The notes: generated by a model not told the origin, from the letters alone. A DNA stretch of 64,000 bases from Streptomyces roseirectus (GCF_014489635.1 NZ_CP060828.1:6470001-6534000), one strand, 5' to 3'; numbered from the stretch's first letter, positions 42,266-51,630 are shown. Numbers and translations: made by a program.

Positions 42266-43219
42266 GCCCGTGGCGAAGGTCGGCGCCACCGCCCGCAGCA
42301 GGCGCCCCACGAACTCCTCCCGCGCGTCGGCGAACCGCGGGAACTCGACGACGAAGTGCCGCCACTCCACGTACCTCAGGGCCTCCACGACGTCCTCGTA
42401 CAGGACGACCTTCCGGTGGTACTCCGGCCACTCGCCCCCCGCCTCGAACACCGCGTGCAGCAACGCGTACGGCAGCGGATGCCGCTCGGCGAGCAGGACG
42501 GCGTCGTACAGGTCCTTGCCCTGGGAGTACGTGTCGAGGGTCAGCCAGAGCATCTTCCACGCCAGCGACAACGCGGGCGTGGCCCCCGACAGCACGGCCC
42601 CGCCCGGGAGTTCGACCGGCTCCGGCTCCTGCGGCAGGCGCTCGCCGAAGACGAAGTCCAGCTGGACGTGCCCGCCGGGCAGCCCGGGAGCCGTCCACGG
42701 CAGGACCAGCCGCCGCCCCGGCACCCGCTCGTACGTCCAGATGTCCTCCGCGACCGCGCCCGCCGCGTCGAAGCCCTGTGCGGCCTCCTCGGCGGCTTTC
42801 GTGATGCCGTCGAGCATCCGGGTCGTCCGGGGGTCGTCGAGGCCCCAGGAGTGCGGTACGACGACGAAATCGAGGTCCCCGGGCTCACGCGCCGCGTCCC
42901 CGAACCAGGCCGTCATCAGCATGCTGCCGCGCAGGACGAGGCAGCCGGCCCACTCCGACCCGGCGATCGCGCGCAGGACCGTCTCCAGGGCCCGGCGCCG
43001 GGCCGCCCGCCACGCCTCGGCACGCTCCGGATCCGCGAAGGCGGGATCGGTCGCCCGGAAGGCGTTGCGGTGCTGCTTCATCGACGGATCGAAGACCAGC
43101 TTCTGCGTGAGGCCGTCACCGGGGACGGTCCGCAGGGTGCGCGGCAGATCACCGGCCCGCAGCGTCCCGTCGTCCAGCTCGCCGCGCGGCGAATCGGCCC
43201 CGGACTCCCACGCGTTCAC
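42236..43219 (-). CDS. Nucleotidyltransferase of the AbiEii/AbiGii toxin family
   Basis: 327 aa. The nucleotidyltransferase signature is LRGSMLMTAWFGD followed by REPGDLDFVVV (GS...DxD), with the downstream Lys in LSLAWKMLWL and the family segment GKDLYDAVLLAERH. AbiEii proteins transfer nucleotides to tRNA and act as toxins or abortive-infection effectors. The GTG at 43219 overlaps the stop of the preceding gene (GTGA). That partner does not look like the classical AbiEi winged-helix antitoxin, so the system may be non-canonical. Confidence 0.85.
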   Translation of the reverse strand: MNAWESGADSPRGELDDGTLRAGDLPRTLRTVPGDGLTQKLVFDPSMKQHRNAFRATDPAFADPERAEAWRAARRRALETVLRAIAGSEWAGCLVLRGSMLMTAWFGDAAREPGDLDFVVVPHSWGLDDPRTTRMLDGITKAAEEAAQGFDAAGAVAEDIWTYERVPGRRLVLPWTAPGLPGGHVQLDFVFGERLPQEPEPVELPGGAVLSGATPALSLAWKMLWLTLDTYSQGKDLYDAVLLAERHPLPYALLHAVFEAGGEWPEYHRKVVLYEDVVEALRYVEWRHFVVEFPRFADAREEFVGRLLRAVAPTFATGSEGGDAVRL

Positions 43220-43788
43220 GCGATCCACCCCTCGTCCACCGACTCGTCGCTGTCGTCCAGCACGAACTCCCGCTCCACGGACAGCACAGGCCACCCCTCC
43301 AGCGCCCGCAACAGCTTTTCCAGCGCCGCCCGAGCGCCCGCCGCGTCCACGCCCCGGCACCGCTGCGTCACGAACCGCTCGCCCTCCCGGCGCGCGTTGC
43401 GCGACAGGTGCGCCCCGAACGGCGCGACCAGAGCGGCGAGTTCACCGAGACCGGCGTCCCCGTCGACCCGCAGCTTCACGTGGTGCTCGAAGTAACGCCC
43501 GTCCCCGCACGGCCCGTCCGGCACCTCCGGGGCCCACGGCGCCGACTCGACCTTCACGCGCACGGGCGCGAACCCCGCCGCCCGCAGCCCGGCGGTCACC
43601 TCCCGCGCGCGGGCCCGCGCCGCGTCGTACGAGCCGGCGTCCAGCGTCAGCATCGGCTGGACCGGCATCCGGCCCCGCGCCAGTTCGATCACCGTGAGCT
43701 TCAGCCCCGCGCCGGACGCCCACGCGCGCAGGCGCGCCACGTCGGGATCGTCGACGGTGACGTGGATTTCGTACAGGGATTCGGACAC
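43216..43788 (-). CDS. Uncharacterised partner of the AbiEii-type nucleotidyltransferase
   Basis: 190 aa, GTG start at 43788. I do not recognise the family. Two ferredoxin-like halves seem likely, each with a His-containing strand ([10 protein letters not shown] near 8 and [10 protein letters not shown] near 100) and an Arg-rich helix. The C-terminus is acidic ([11 protein letters not shown]). It lacks any winged-helix or DNA-binding pattern. The 4-nt overlap with the nucleotidyltransferase makes it an obvious candidate antitoxin or co-factor (inference). Confidence 0.78.
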   Translation of the reverse strand: MSESLYEIHVTVDDPDVARLRAWASGAGLKLTVIELARGRMPVQPMLTLDAGSYDAARARAREVTAGLRAAGFAPVRVKVESAPWAPEVPDGPCGDGRYFEHHVKLRVDGDAGLGELAALVAPFGAHLSRNARREGERFVTQRCRGVDAAGARAALEKLLRALEGWPVLSVEREFVLDDSDESVDEGWIA

Positions 43789-44087
43789 CGCGCGATTCTC
43801 GCAGGCCGTCCCGCCCCACCCGTCACCCCGACCCACGCCGGTCACCGCCCGGTCACACCCCGGACTCAAAAAGTCACCGCACGCCCCTCGTGGCGACGAT
43901 GTGTCGTACCCCACACTGGGGTGCGGTGCCTGAGTACTCGGAGCGCGGCCGATCCGTCCCCCACGGAGCCCTCACCCCCACGCCGACGCTCACCGCGTAC
44001 GGGACGGACAGCGGCGCGGCCGTCCACTCCGCCCCCGAAGTACCGCTGCCGTACCCCCTGGCAGCGATCACCCTGGAGGTCGCCCCC
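43789..44087. promoter_or_regulatory. Divergent region upstream of hrdA
   Basis: About 300 bp lie between the unknown partner gene and the preferred hrdA start. The hrdA frame remains open upstream (GTGs at 43890 and 43926), so part of this may be coding if a longer start is used. No clear promoter boxes could be assigned. Confidence 0.35.
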
Positions 44088-45191
44088 GTGCAGACCCAGA
44101 CGCTCACCCAGACCGACGCCGGTACCGGAGCGGAGCCCGACGCCGAGCCCGACGCGCTGGCCGCGGTGCCGGTGCAGGGCCCCGCCGCGCGCCACCCCGA
44201 GGCGGGCCCCCCGGCCGACGCGCTCGACGAACCCCCCGAGCCGCCGGAGCCCGCCCCCGCGCGCGCCGCCGACACCGGCGGGCCCTCCTCCGACCTGTTC
44301 CGGCAGTACCTGCGCGAGATCGGCCGCATCCCGCTGCTCACCGCGGCGGAGGAGGTCGAACTCGCCCGCCGCGTCGAGGCCGGGCTGTTCGCCGAGGAGA
44401 AACTGCTCAACACCCCCGACCTCGACAGCCAGTTGGCCCTGGACCTCGACCGGCTCGTGGTCATGGGACGGATGGCCAAACGACGGCTCATCGAGGCGAA
44501 CCTGCGGCTCGTCGTCTCCGTCGCGAAACGGTACGTCGGCCGCGGCCTGACCATGCTCGACCTCGTCCAGGAGGGCAACCTCGGCCTCATCCGCGCCGTC
44601 GAGAAGTTCGACTACGCGCGCGGGTACAAGTTCTCGACGTACGCGACCTGGTGGATCCGCCAGGCGATGTCCCGGGCCCTCGCCGACCAGGCCCGGACCA
44701 TCCGCGTCCCCGTCCACGTCGTCGAACTCATCAACCGCGTCGTCCGGGTCCAGCGCCGCATGCTCCAGGAGCGCGGCTACGAACCCACGCCCGAGGAGGT
44801 CGCCGCCCAGCTCGACCTCGCCCCCGAGCGCGTCGGCGAGGTCCTGCGCCTCGCCCAGGAGCCGGTCTCCCTCCACGCACCCGTGGGCGAGGAGGACGAC
44901 GTGGCCCTGGGCGACCTCATCGAGGACGGCGACGCGGCGAGCCCCGTGGAGTCCGCCGCGTTCCTCCTCCTGCGCGAGCACCTGGAGGCCGTCCTGTCCA
45001 CCCTCGGCGAACGCGAACGCAAGGTCGTCCAGCTCCGCTACGGCCTCGCCGACGGCCGCCCGCGCACGCTGGAGGAGATCGGCCGCATCTTCGGCGTCAC
45101 CCGCGAACGGATCCGCCAGATCGAGTCCAAGACCCTCAACAAACTCAGGGACCACGCGTTCGCGGACCAGTTGAGGGGCTACCTGGACTGA
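44088..45191 (+). CDS. hrdA: Principal-type RNA polymerase sigma factor, HrdA-like
   Basis: 367 aa from the GTG at 44088, which has GGAGG 9 nt upstream; longer in-frame starts exist. A Pro/Ala-rich N-terminus precedes region 1.2 ([24 protein letters not shown]), region 2 ([37 protein letters not shown]), region 3 and region 4 ([21 protein letters not shown]). The large non-conserved insert of primary sigma factors is reduced. By memory the sequence is closest to S. coelicolor HrdA, a non-essential paralogue of HrdB. It lies close to dnaG, recalling macromolecular-synthesis clusters. Confidence 0.85.
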   Translation: MQTQTLTQTDAGTGAEPDAEPDALAAVPVQGPAARHPEAGPPADALDEPPEPPEPAPARAADTGGPSSDLFRQYLREIGRIPLLTAAEEVELARRVEAGLFAEEKLLNTPDLDSQLALDLDRLVVMGRMAKRRLIEANLRLVVSVAKRYVGRGLTMLDLVQEGNLGLIRAVEKFDYARGYKFSTYATWWIRQAMSRALADQARTIRVPVHVVELINRVVRVQRRMLQERGYEPTPEEVAAQLDLAPERVGEVLRLAQEPVSLHAPVGEEDDVALGDLIEDGDAASPVESAAFLLLREHLEAVLSTLGERERKVVQLRYGLADGRPRTLEEIGRIFGVTRERIRQIESKTLNKLRDHAFADQLRGYLD

Positions 45192-45213
45192 CGGGGGCGC
45201 GCCCGCGCCCCCG
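45192..45213. terminator. Terminator between hrdA and ABC exporter genes
   Basis: CGGGGGCG and CGCCCCCG form an 8-bp GC stem with a 6-nt loop immediately after the hrdA stop, between convergent genes. Confidence 0.6.
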
Positions 45214-45230
45214 GCCAACCCCCGTCCGGC

Positions 45231-47159
45231 TCAGTCCACTTCGGCCACCGCCTCCGCGAACTGCGCCTTGTAGAGCCGCGCGTACGCCCCGCCCGCCGCC
45301 AACAGATCGACGTGCGAGCCCTGTTCGACGATCGACCCGCTCTCCATCACGAGGATCGTGTCCGCGTCCCGGATCGTCGACAGCCGGTGCGCGATCACGA
45401 ACGACGTCCGCCCGTGGGCGAGTTTGGCCATCGCCTTCTGGATCAGCACCTCGGTACGCGTGTCGACGGACGACGTCGCCTCGTCGAGCACCAGGATCAC
45501 CGGGTCGGACAGGAACGCCCGCGCGATGGTGATGAGCTGCTTCTCACCGGCGCTGACCCCGCTGCCCTCGTCGTCGATGACGGTGTCGTACCCGTCGGGC
45601 AGCGTACGGACGAACCGGTCGGCGTGCGCCGCGCGCGCCGCCTCCTCGATCTCCCCGCGGGTGACGTCCCGCGCCGCCCCGTACGCGATGTTCTCCGCGA
45701 TCGTCCCCCCGAACAGCCAGGTGTCCTGGAGCACCATCCCGATCCCGGCGCGCAGTTCGTCACGCGACATGCGCGCGATGTCGACGCCGTCGAGGGTGAT
45801 GCGCCCGCCGGAGACGTCGTAGAACCGCATGAGCAGGTTGACGAGGGTGGTCTTCCCGGCGCCCGTGGGCCCCACGATGGCGACGGTGTGCCCCGGCTCG
45901 ACGACCAGGGACAGATCCTCGATCAGCGGCTTGTCGGGGTCGTACCGGAAGGACACGCCCTCCAGCGCGACCCGCCCCCGCAGCTCGGCCGGCCGCTCGG
46001 CCGGCACGGCGTCGGCCGACTGCTCCTCCGCGTCGAGGAGTTCGAAGATCCGCTCGGCGGACGCCACCCCCGACTGCACGAGGTTCGCCATGGACGCGAC
46101 CTGCGTGAGCGGCATGGAGAACTGCCGCGAGTACTGGATGAACGCCTGCACGTCCCCGATGGACAGCGACCCGGACGCCACCCGCAGCCCGCCCACGACC
46201 GCCACCAGCACGTAGTTGATGTTCGACACGAACAGCATCAGCGGCTGCATGATCCCGCTGTTGAACTGCGCCTTGAACCCGGCCTCGTACAGCGCGTCGT
46301 TCTGCTCGGCGAACTGCTCGGCCGACTCCCGCTGCCGCCCGAACACCTTGACCAGCGTGTGCCCGGTGTACATCTCCTCGATGTGCGCGTTGAGCGTGCC
46401 CGTCGTGCGCCACTGCTGCACGAAGTGCGGCTGCGACCGCTTGCCGATCCGCGTCGCGACCAGCGCCGACAGCGGCACCGTCACCAGCGCGACCAGCGCC
46501 AGCAGCCAGGACACCCAGAACATCATCGCCAGCACCCCGATGATGGTCAGCACCGAGTTGATGAGCTGCCCCATCGACTGCTGGAGCGTCTGCCCGATGT
46601 TGTCGATGTCGTTCGTCGCCCGCGACAACACCTCCCCGCGCTGCCGTTTGTCGAAGTACGACAGTGGAAGGCGCGACAGCTTCGTCTGCACGTCCTCCCG
46701 CATCCGGTACACCGTCCGGTTCACGGCCCGGTTGACCAGCCGCGTCGCGAACGCCATCAGCAGCCCCGCGAAGAGGAACACCACCAGGGCGATCCCCAGG
46801 ACCTCCCCGACGGCCTCGAAGTCGATGCCCTTGCCGGGCGTGAAGTCCGTCGACTTGAGCATGTCCGCGACGGAGCCCTGCCCGCTCGCGCGCATCCCGT
46901 CGAGCGCCTGCTCCTTGGACTCGCCCGCCGGCATCTGCCGCCCGACGATCCCCGCGAACACCAGGTCCGTCGCCCGCCCGAGGATCTTCGGCCCGACGAC
47001 GTTCAGCCCCACGCTGATCACGACGCACGCCAGCAGCGCGTAGATCGTCACCCGCTCGGGCCGGAACTGCGCGACCAGCCGCTTGCCGGACACCTTGAAG
47101 TCCAGCGATCTGTTGTCGGGGCCCGCCCCGGCCATCATCCGTCCCGCCGGCCCGGCCAT
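45231..47159 (-). CDS. ABC exporter half-transporter, subunit 2 (fused membrane and ATPase domains)
   Basis: 642 aa. Six membrane helices (about 35-370) are followed by the ATPase: Walker A GPTGAGKTT, Q-loop LQDTWLFGG, signature VSAGEKQL (divergent from LSGGQ) and Walker B ILVLDEATSS with catalytic Glu, H-loop IAHRLST. It pairs with the preceding gene as a heterodimeric exporter of drugs or lipids. The ATG overlaps the upstream stop by one base (TGATG). The extracellular loop near residues 75-115 is long (GESKEQALDGMRASGQGS). Confidence 0.93.
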   Translation of the reverse strand: MAGPAGRMMAGAGPDNRSLDFKVSGKRLVAQFRPERVTIYALLACVVISVGLNVVGPKILGRATDLVFAGIVGRQMPAGESKEQALDGMRASGQGSVADMLKSTDFTPGKGIDFEAVGEVLGIALVVFLFAGLLMAFATRLVNRAVNRTVYRMREDVQTKLSRLPLSYFDKRQRGEVLSRATNDIDNIGQTLQQSMGQLINSVLTIIGVLAMMFWVSWLLALVALVTVPLSALVATRIGKRSQPHFVQQWRTTGTLNAHIEEMYTGHTLVKVFGRQRESAEQFAEQNDALYEAGFKAQFNSGIMQPLMLFVSNINYVLVAVVGGLRVASGSLSIGDVQAFIQYSRQFSMPLTQVASMANLVQSGVASAERIFELLDAEEQSADAVPAERPAELRGRVALEGVSFRYDPDKPLIEDLSLVVEPGHTVAIVGPTGAGKTTLVNLLMRFYDVSGGRITLDGVDIARMSRDELRAGIGMVLQDTWLFGGTIAENIAYGAARDVTRGEIEEAARAAHADRFVRTLPDGYDTVIDDEGSGVSAGEKQLITIARAFLSDPVILVLDEATSSVDTRTEVLIQKAMAKLAHGRTSFVIAHRLSTIRDADTILVMESGSIVEQGSHVDLLAAGGAYARLYKAQFAEAVAEVD

Positions 47160-48892
47160 CAGGCAGCCTCCGCTTCCGTGAGCTGGGAGAGCACGATCTC
47201 CCGGTACGTCTCGTTGTCCGCCATCAGCTCGTGATGGGTGCCCGTCCCGACGACCCGCCCCTCGTCCAGGACGACGATCCGGTCGGCGTCCCGGATCGTC
47301 GACACGCGCTGCGCGACGATCACCACGGTCGCGTCGGCCGTCTCGCGCGCGAGCGCCGACCTGAGGGCGGCGTCCGTCGCGTAGTCCAGGGCCGAGAAGG
47401 AGTCGTCGAACAGGTAGATCTCCGGCCGCTGCACGAGCGTCCGCGCGATCGACAGGCGCTGGCGCTGCCCGCCCGAGACGTTCGTCCCGCCCTGCGCGAT
47501 CGGCGCGTTCAGCCCGCCCTCCAGACGCTCCACGAAGTCACGGGCCTGCGCCACCTCCAGCGCGTGCCACAACTCGTCGTCCGTCGCGTCCGGATTGCCG
47601 TACCGGAGGTTCGTCGCGACCGTCCCCGCGAACAGGTACGGCTTCTGCGGGACCAGGCTGACGGCCTTGGCGAGCAGCTCCGGATCGATGTCGGCGACCG
47701 GCACGCCGTCCACCAGGACCTCGCCGTCCGTCGCGTCGAACAGCCGGGGCACGAGCCCCAGGAGCGTCGACTTGCCGCTGCCCGTCGAGCCGATCACGGC
47801 CGTCGTCTCGCCGGGCAGCGCCACCAGGTCCACCGCCTTCAGCACCGGCTCCTCGGCGCCCGGATACCGGAACCCGGCACCCCGCAGCTCCAGATGCCCG
47901 TGCCGGCGCAGCTCCCGCACGGGCGCGAGCGGCGGCACCACGCTGGACGACGTGTCCAGCACCTCCTGGATCCGCTCGGCGCACACCTCCGCGCGCGGGA
48001 TCATCATGAACATGAACGTGGCCATCATCACGGCCATCACGATCTGCATCAGATACGCCAGGAACGCCGTCAGATCACCGATCTGCATCCCGCCGCTGTC
48101 GATGCGGTGGGCCCCGAACCAGACCACCGCGATCGACGACAGGTTCACCACCGTCATCACGATCGGGAACATCAGCGCCAGCAGGTTCCCCGCCTTCACC
48201 GACACGTCCGTCAGGTCCGTGTTGGCCTTCCGGAACCGCCCCTCCTCGTACGCGTCGCGCACGAACGCGCGGATCACCCGGTTGCCGGTGATCTGCTCCC
48301 GCAGCACCCGGTTGACCGTGTCCAGCCGCTCCTGCATCGACCGGAACAGCGGCCGCAGCCGCACCACGATCAGCGTCACACAGACCCCGAGCAGCGGAAC
48401 GACGGCCACCAGGACGGCCGACAGCGGCACGTCAAGACCGAGCGCGAGCACGATGCCGCCGACGCACATGATGGGCGCGGAGACCATCAGGGTGAACGTC
48501 ATCAGCACCAGCATCTGGATCTGCTGCGCGTCGTTCGTCGTCCGCGTGATCAGCGACGGCGCCCCGAAATGGCCCACCTCGCGCGCGGAGAACGACTGCA
48601 CCCGGTCGAACACCGCCGCGCGCAGGTCCCGCCCGAGCGCCGACGCCGTCCGCGCGCCGTAGTACACGGCACCGATGTTCGTCACGACCTGCGCCAGCGA
48701 GATGGCGACCATCAGCGCGCCGTAGGTCAGGATGTAGCCCGTGTCCCCGTTGACGACGCCCTGGTCGATGATGTCGGCGTTCAGGGTGGGCAGGTAGAGG
48801 GTCGCGCTGGTCTGCAGCAGCTGCATCAGCACCAGCAGCGCGATGGGTTTTCGGTAGGGCCTGAGATAGGTCCGGAGAAGTCGTATGAGCAC
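47159..48892 (-). CDS. ABC exporter half-transporter, subunit 1 (degenerate catalytic site)
   Basis: 577 aa from the GTG at 48892 (LIRLLRTYLRPYRKP), with GAGAG upstream; a GTG at 48973 is less likely. The membrane domain is followed by an ATPase with Walker A GSTGSGKST, signature VSGGQRQR and Walker B IYLFDDSFSALD, where the catalytic Glu is Asp. Subunit 2 has the complementary pattern (good Glu, poor signature). This is the expected arrangement of asymmetric heterodimeric exporters such as TM287/288, with one consensus site formed between subunits. Confidence 0.93.
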   Translation of the reverse strand: MLIRLLRTYLRPYRKPIALLVLMQLLQTSATLYLPTLNADIIDQGVVNGDTGYILTYGALMVAISLAQVVTNIGAVYYGARTASALGRDLRAAVFDRVQSFSAREVGHFGAPSLITRTTNDAQQIQMLVLMTFTLMVSAPIMCVGGIVLALGLDVPLSAVLVAVVPLLGVCVTLIVVRLRPLFRSMQERLDTVNRVLREQITGNRVIRAFVRDAYEEGRFRKANTDLTDVSVKAGNLLALMFPIVMTVVNLSSIAVVWFGAHRIDSGGMQIGDLTAFLAYLMQIVMAVMMATFMFMMIPRAEVCAERIQEVLDTSSSVVPPLAPVRELRRHGHLELRGAGFRYPGAEEPVLKAVDLVALPGETTAVIGSTGSGKSTLLGLVPRLFDATDGEVLVDGVPVADIDPELLAKAVSLVPQKPYLFAGTVATNLRYGNPDATDDELWHALEVAQARDFVERLEGGLNAPIAQGGTNVSGGQRQRLSIARTLVQRPEIYLFDDSFSALDYATDAALRSALARETADATVVIVAQRVSTIRDADRIVVLDEGRVVGTGTHHELMADNETYREIVLSQLTEAEAA

Positions 48893-49079
48893 GCTACGTC
48901 TCTCGGCAGAGGGCGGATGGGGTGGTTCGACGAGGGGGCCTTCTGGTTGCCCCTGGCCCCTATCGTCGGACACTCCACCCGCGTTACCTCAACCGATTAA
49001 CCCATCAGGTGGCCTTCTTGAGCTGACAGCGCAACCGGGAACTCGGCGGCCGCGCGGCACGTTGGAATGTACGGGAGCG

Positions 49080-50534
49080 TCAGTGCAGGGCCCCGGGATG
49101 GATCTGCTCCCGCACCGACACGAACTGCTGGCGCACGGCCTGACCCACGGCGAGATCGTCGCCCGGGTCGAGCACCTGCGCCGCCGCTCCCTGCCAGGCC
49201 GGAGGCGTCCTCGGATCCAGCGTCCCCTGCGACACCCCGAGCGCCCAGGCGGCCTGCCGGGCCGCCCCGATCGCCGCGTAGTCCGCCGGCTGCGGCACCA
49301 CGACCTGGGCCCCGAACAGCGACGGCGCCACCGCCTGCACGGCAGGCAGTTCGGCCGCCGCTCCCAGCAGGAAGATGCGCCGCACGTCGACCCCGCGCCC
49401 GCGCAGCACGTCCAGCGCGTCCGCGAGCCCGCACAGCATCCCCTCGAACGCGGCCCGCGCCAGGTGCTCCGGCTTCATCGACTCCCGGCGCAGCCCCGTG
49501 ATCGTCCCCGCCGTGTGCGGCAGGTTCGGCGTCCGCTCGCCCTCCAGGTACGGCAGCATCACCAGCCCGTGCGACCCCGGCGTCGACTGCGTCGCCAGCT
49601 CGGACAGCGTCTCCAGGTCCTTCACACCGAGGAGTTCGGCGGTCCCGCGCAGCGTGCGTACGGCGTTGAGGGTGGTGACGACGGGCAGGTGCATACCGGT
49701 CGCGTCCGCCAGGGAGGTGATCATCCCGGAGCTGTCGACCAGCGCCTCCGGGTGCACCGCCATCACCGACCCGGAGGCACCCAGCGACACGACCGCGTCC
49801 CCGAGCCCCAGGCCGAGACCGAAGGCCGCCGCCATCGTCTCGCCGGTGCCCGCCGAGATCAGCAGTCCCTCCGGCGTCGTCCCGGCCGCCTCCGAGGGCC
49901 CGATGACGTCCGGGAGCATCACCTGGTGACCCAGCGCCAGCTCCACCAGGTCGGGCCGGTAACCCCCGGACGCCGCCGACCAGTAGCCCGTCCCCGAGGC
50001 CCCGCCCCGGTCCGTCGTCCGCCGCGCCGGACGGCCCAGGAGCTGCCAGACGAGCCAGTCGTGGGCCTGGAGCAGGACGGCGGTGCGCGCGGCGGCCTCC
50101 GGGTCGCTCTTCGCGAGCCAGCGCAGCTTCGTCACCGGGTGCGCGGCCTGCGGGACGGCGCCCACCGCCTGCGCCCACGCGCCGCGCCCGCCCAGCGCGT
50201 CCACCAGGTCGGCGGCGGCGACCTGCGCGCGCTTGTCGCCGCCGGTCATCGCCGGGCGGACCGTGTTGCCCTGGGCGTCCAGGGGGATCACCGCGTTCTG
50301 CTGCGCGCTCACGCCGATCGCCTGCACGCCCTCCAGGAGGCCGCCGCCGGCCGCCTCGCCCAGGGACAGCAGCCAGGTCTGCGGGTCGACGTCGCTCGGA
50401 CGCCCGCCGGTGCCCTCCGGGCCGTCCACCGGGTGCGGGGCGTAGCCCTGCCTGAGTACGGCGCCCGTGTCCGTGTCACAGACGACGATGCGAGTGAAAT
50501 CGGGCGCACTGTCCAGCCCGGCGACTATCCCCAT
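49080..50534 (-). CDS. xylB: FGGY-family carbohydrate kinase, xylulokinase-like
   Basis: 484 aa. The N-terminal FGGY part starts GIVAGLDSAPDFTRIVVCD and has IGVSAQQNAVIPLD and LQAHDWLVWQLLGRP; the C-terminal half has SLGASGSVMAV, FEGMLCGLADALDVL and IFLLGAAAELPAVQAV. These match bacterial xylulokinases that phosphorylate D-xylulose for the pentose phosphate pathway. Asp8 lies in the phosphate loop region. Some usual substrate-contact residues (MxWHD-type motif) are altered to SAQQNAVIP, so the sugar may differ. It is a single gene. Confidence 0.85.
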   Translation of the reverse strand: MGIVAGLDSAPDFTRIVVCDTDTGAVLRQGYAPHPVDGPEGTGGRPSDVDPQTWLLSLGEAAGGGLLEGVQAIGVSAQQNAVIPLDAQGNTVRPAMTGGDKRAQVAAADLVDALGGRGAWAQAVGAVPQAAHPVTKLRWLAKSDPEAAARTAVLLQAHDWLVWQLLGRPARRTTDRGGASGTGYWSAASGGYRPDLVELALGHQVMLPDVIGPSEAAGTTPEGLLISAGTGETMAAAFGLGLGLGDAVVSLGASGSVMAVHPEALVDSSGMITSLADATGMHLPVVTTLNAVRTLRGTAELLGVKDLETLSELATQSTPGSHGLVMLPYLEGERTPNLPHTAGTITGLRRESMKPEHLARAAFEGMLCGLADALDVLRGRGVDVRRIFLLGAAAELPAVQAVAPSLFGAQVVVPQPADYAAIGAARQAAWALGVSQGTLDPRTPPAWQGAAAQVLDPGDDLAVGQAVRQQFVSVREQIHPGALH

Positions 50535-50649
50535 GGGTCGAATTCTGCCGTAGCGCCGCGCTGGCTAGGGCCGGTGAGGTGAGCGGAGGGTTCCGGCGAT
50601 TTCGGGCGCGGGGCTCGTTGTGGCTGGTCGCGCCCGCGCGGCACGGCCT

Positions 50650-50703
50650 CGCGCCCCTGGAGAGCGGGGCCTGCGGGGCCTTCCCTTTCTCTCCAGGGGC
50701 GCG
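50650..50703. terminator. 15-bp stem terminator between YtxH-like gene and xylulokinase promoter
   Basis: The perfect arms CGCGCCCCTGGAGAG (50650-50664) and CTCTCCAGGGGCGCG (50689-50703) lie 5 nt past the stop of the YtxH-like gene. The loop is 24 nt and pyrimidine-rich at its end. Confidence 0.75.
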
Positions 50704-50707
50704 GCCG

Positions 50708-50998
50708 TCATGTGTTGCTCGTGCCCCAGTCGTCGTCCCCCGTCGTCGCGTTGCGCTCGCGCAGGGTGCGGACTCTGGTGGCCACCGAGTCCGGGAAGCG
50801 GGTGGTGACCTTCCCGAAGGTCCGGCCCGCGAACTCGCGGCCCTGGTGGACGGCCGACTCGGCCGTGTTGCGGACCGCGGGGTTCTGGGCGAACTGGCGG
50901 GCGGATTTCTTCAGTTGTTCGTAGCGTTCACGTCCGGCCCGGGTGCCGAGGACGTAACCCACGGCGAGTCCGGCGGCGAACGTCAGCCGGTAGCGCAT
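50708..50998 (-). CDS. YtxH-like small membrane protein
   Basis: 96 aa. It begins with the typical MRYRLTFAAGLAVGYVLGTRAGRERYEQL, a short glycine-rich membrane helix followed by a charged coiled-coil helix, then an acidic C-terminus. YtxH-type proteins are of unknown function, often linked to general stress. ATG start; upstream gap leads to the tRNA genes. Confidence 0.88.
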   Translation of the reverse strand: MRYRLTFAAGLAVGYVLGTRAGRERYEQLKKSARQFAQNPAVRNTAESAVHQGREFAGRTFGKVTTRFPDSVATRVRTLRERNATTGDDDWGTSNT

Positions 50999-51137
50999 GA
51001 CGGCGACCCTTCCCTGGCTGTCGGCGGGAGTACCGATTGGCGAAGCACCCCCCTGCTTGCGCTAATGTATGTGTCGCAGCGAGCGGGCGCCCCCTGGCAA
51101 GTACCCAGGTGGCGGCGTTCGATGCGATCGAGAGCAT

Positions 51138-51210
51138 TCCTCCGTAGCTCAATTGGCAGAGCAGCCGGCTGTTAACCGGCAGGTTACTGGTTCGAGTCCA
51201 GTCGGGGGAG
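51138..51210 (+). tRNA. tRNA-Asn (GTT), copy 1
   Basis: 73-nt cloverleaf: acceptor TCCTCCG/CGGGGGA with one T-G pair, D-arm GCTC..GAGC, anticodon loop CTGTTAA giving anticodon GTT, T-loop GGTTCGAGTCC. CCA is not encoded. Confidence 0.97.
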
Positions 51211-51215
51211 CTCGG

Positions 51216-51288
51216 TCCTCCGTAGCTCAATTGGCAGAGCAGCCGGCTGTTAACCGGCAGGTTACTGGTTCGAGTCCAGTCGGGGGAG
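51216..51288 (+). tRNA. tRNA-Asn (GTT), copy 2
   Basis: Identical to copy 1 over all 73 nt, separated from it by only 5 nt. The 78-bp periodic direct repeat points to a recent duplication or gene conversion. A strong rho-independent terminator follows. Confidence 0.97.
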
Positions 51289-51299
51289 CATGCTGAACG

Positions 51300-51323
51300 A
51301 GGACCCCTTTGGGGTCCTTTTTC
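51300..51323 (+). terminator. Rho-independent terminator of the tRNA-Asn pair
   Basis: AGGACCCC-TTT-GGGGTCCT is followed by TTTT, a classical intrinsic terminator 11 nt after the second tRNA-Asn. Confidence 0.92.
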
Positions 51324-51477
51324 ATGTCCGGTGGAACCGTCCGGCGCTCCACGCGGTCCTCCTGGACACGAAGGCGAGGTCAGCAGCCGTGCGAAGCCGA
51401 CCATCCGGAGCGGGAGATCGTATGACCGGCTATGCTGCGGCAGACGGCGCGCACACATGTACGCGACACGCCGCTAT

Positions 51478-51551
51478 GGGGCGGTAGCTCAGCCGGTTAG
51501 AGCAGCGGACTCATAATCCGTCGGCCGTGGGTTCGAGTCCCACCCGCCCCA
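51478..51551 (+). tRNA. tRNA-Ile (CAT anticodon, lysidine-type)
   Basis: 74-nt cloverleaf with acceptor GGGGCGG/CCGCCCC and discriminator A. The anticodon loop ACTCATAATC has CAT; the loop context matches the minor tRNA-Ile2 read as AUA after lysidine modification rather than tRNA-Met. The DNA immediately 3' is mobile-element debris, as expected for an attachment site. Confidence 0.88.
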
Positions 51552-51600
51552 CTCTGCGCTACGCGAGAAGAAACCTTCTGACCTGCGTAAACGCTACAAC

Positions 51601-51630
51601 GATGGCCGCCACCCGAAGGTGACGGCCATC
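51601..51630. terminator. Hairpin downstream of tRNA-Ile
   Basis: GATGGCCG pairs with CGGCCATC, and an inner CACC pairs with GGTG across CGAA. It is placed 50 nt after the tRNA and is the probable terminator. Confidence 0.6.

Noticed and set aside
43890..44087. Extended N-terminus of HrdA
   Set aside because: The frame is open, but the GTG at 44088 has a clear GGAGG and gives a HrdA-like length; the extension has no similarity I recognise. Kept as an alternative only.
51478..51551. tRNA-Met
   Set aside because: The CAT anticodon alone is ambiguous, but the ACTCATAATC loop context fits the lysidine-modified tRNA-Ile2 better.
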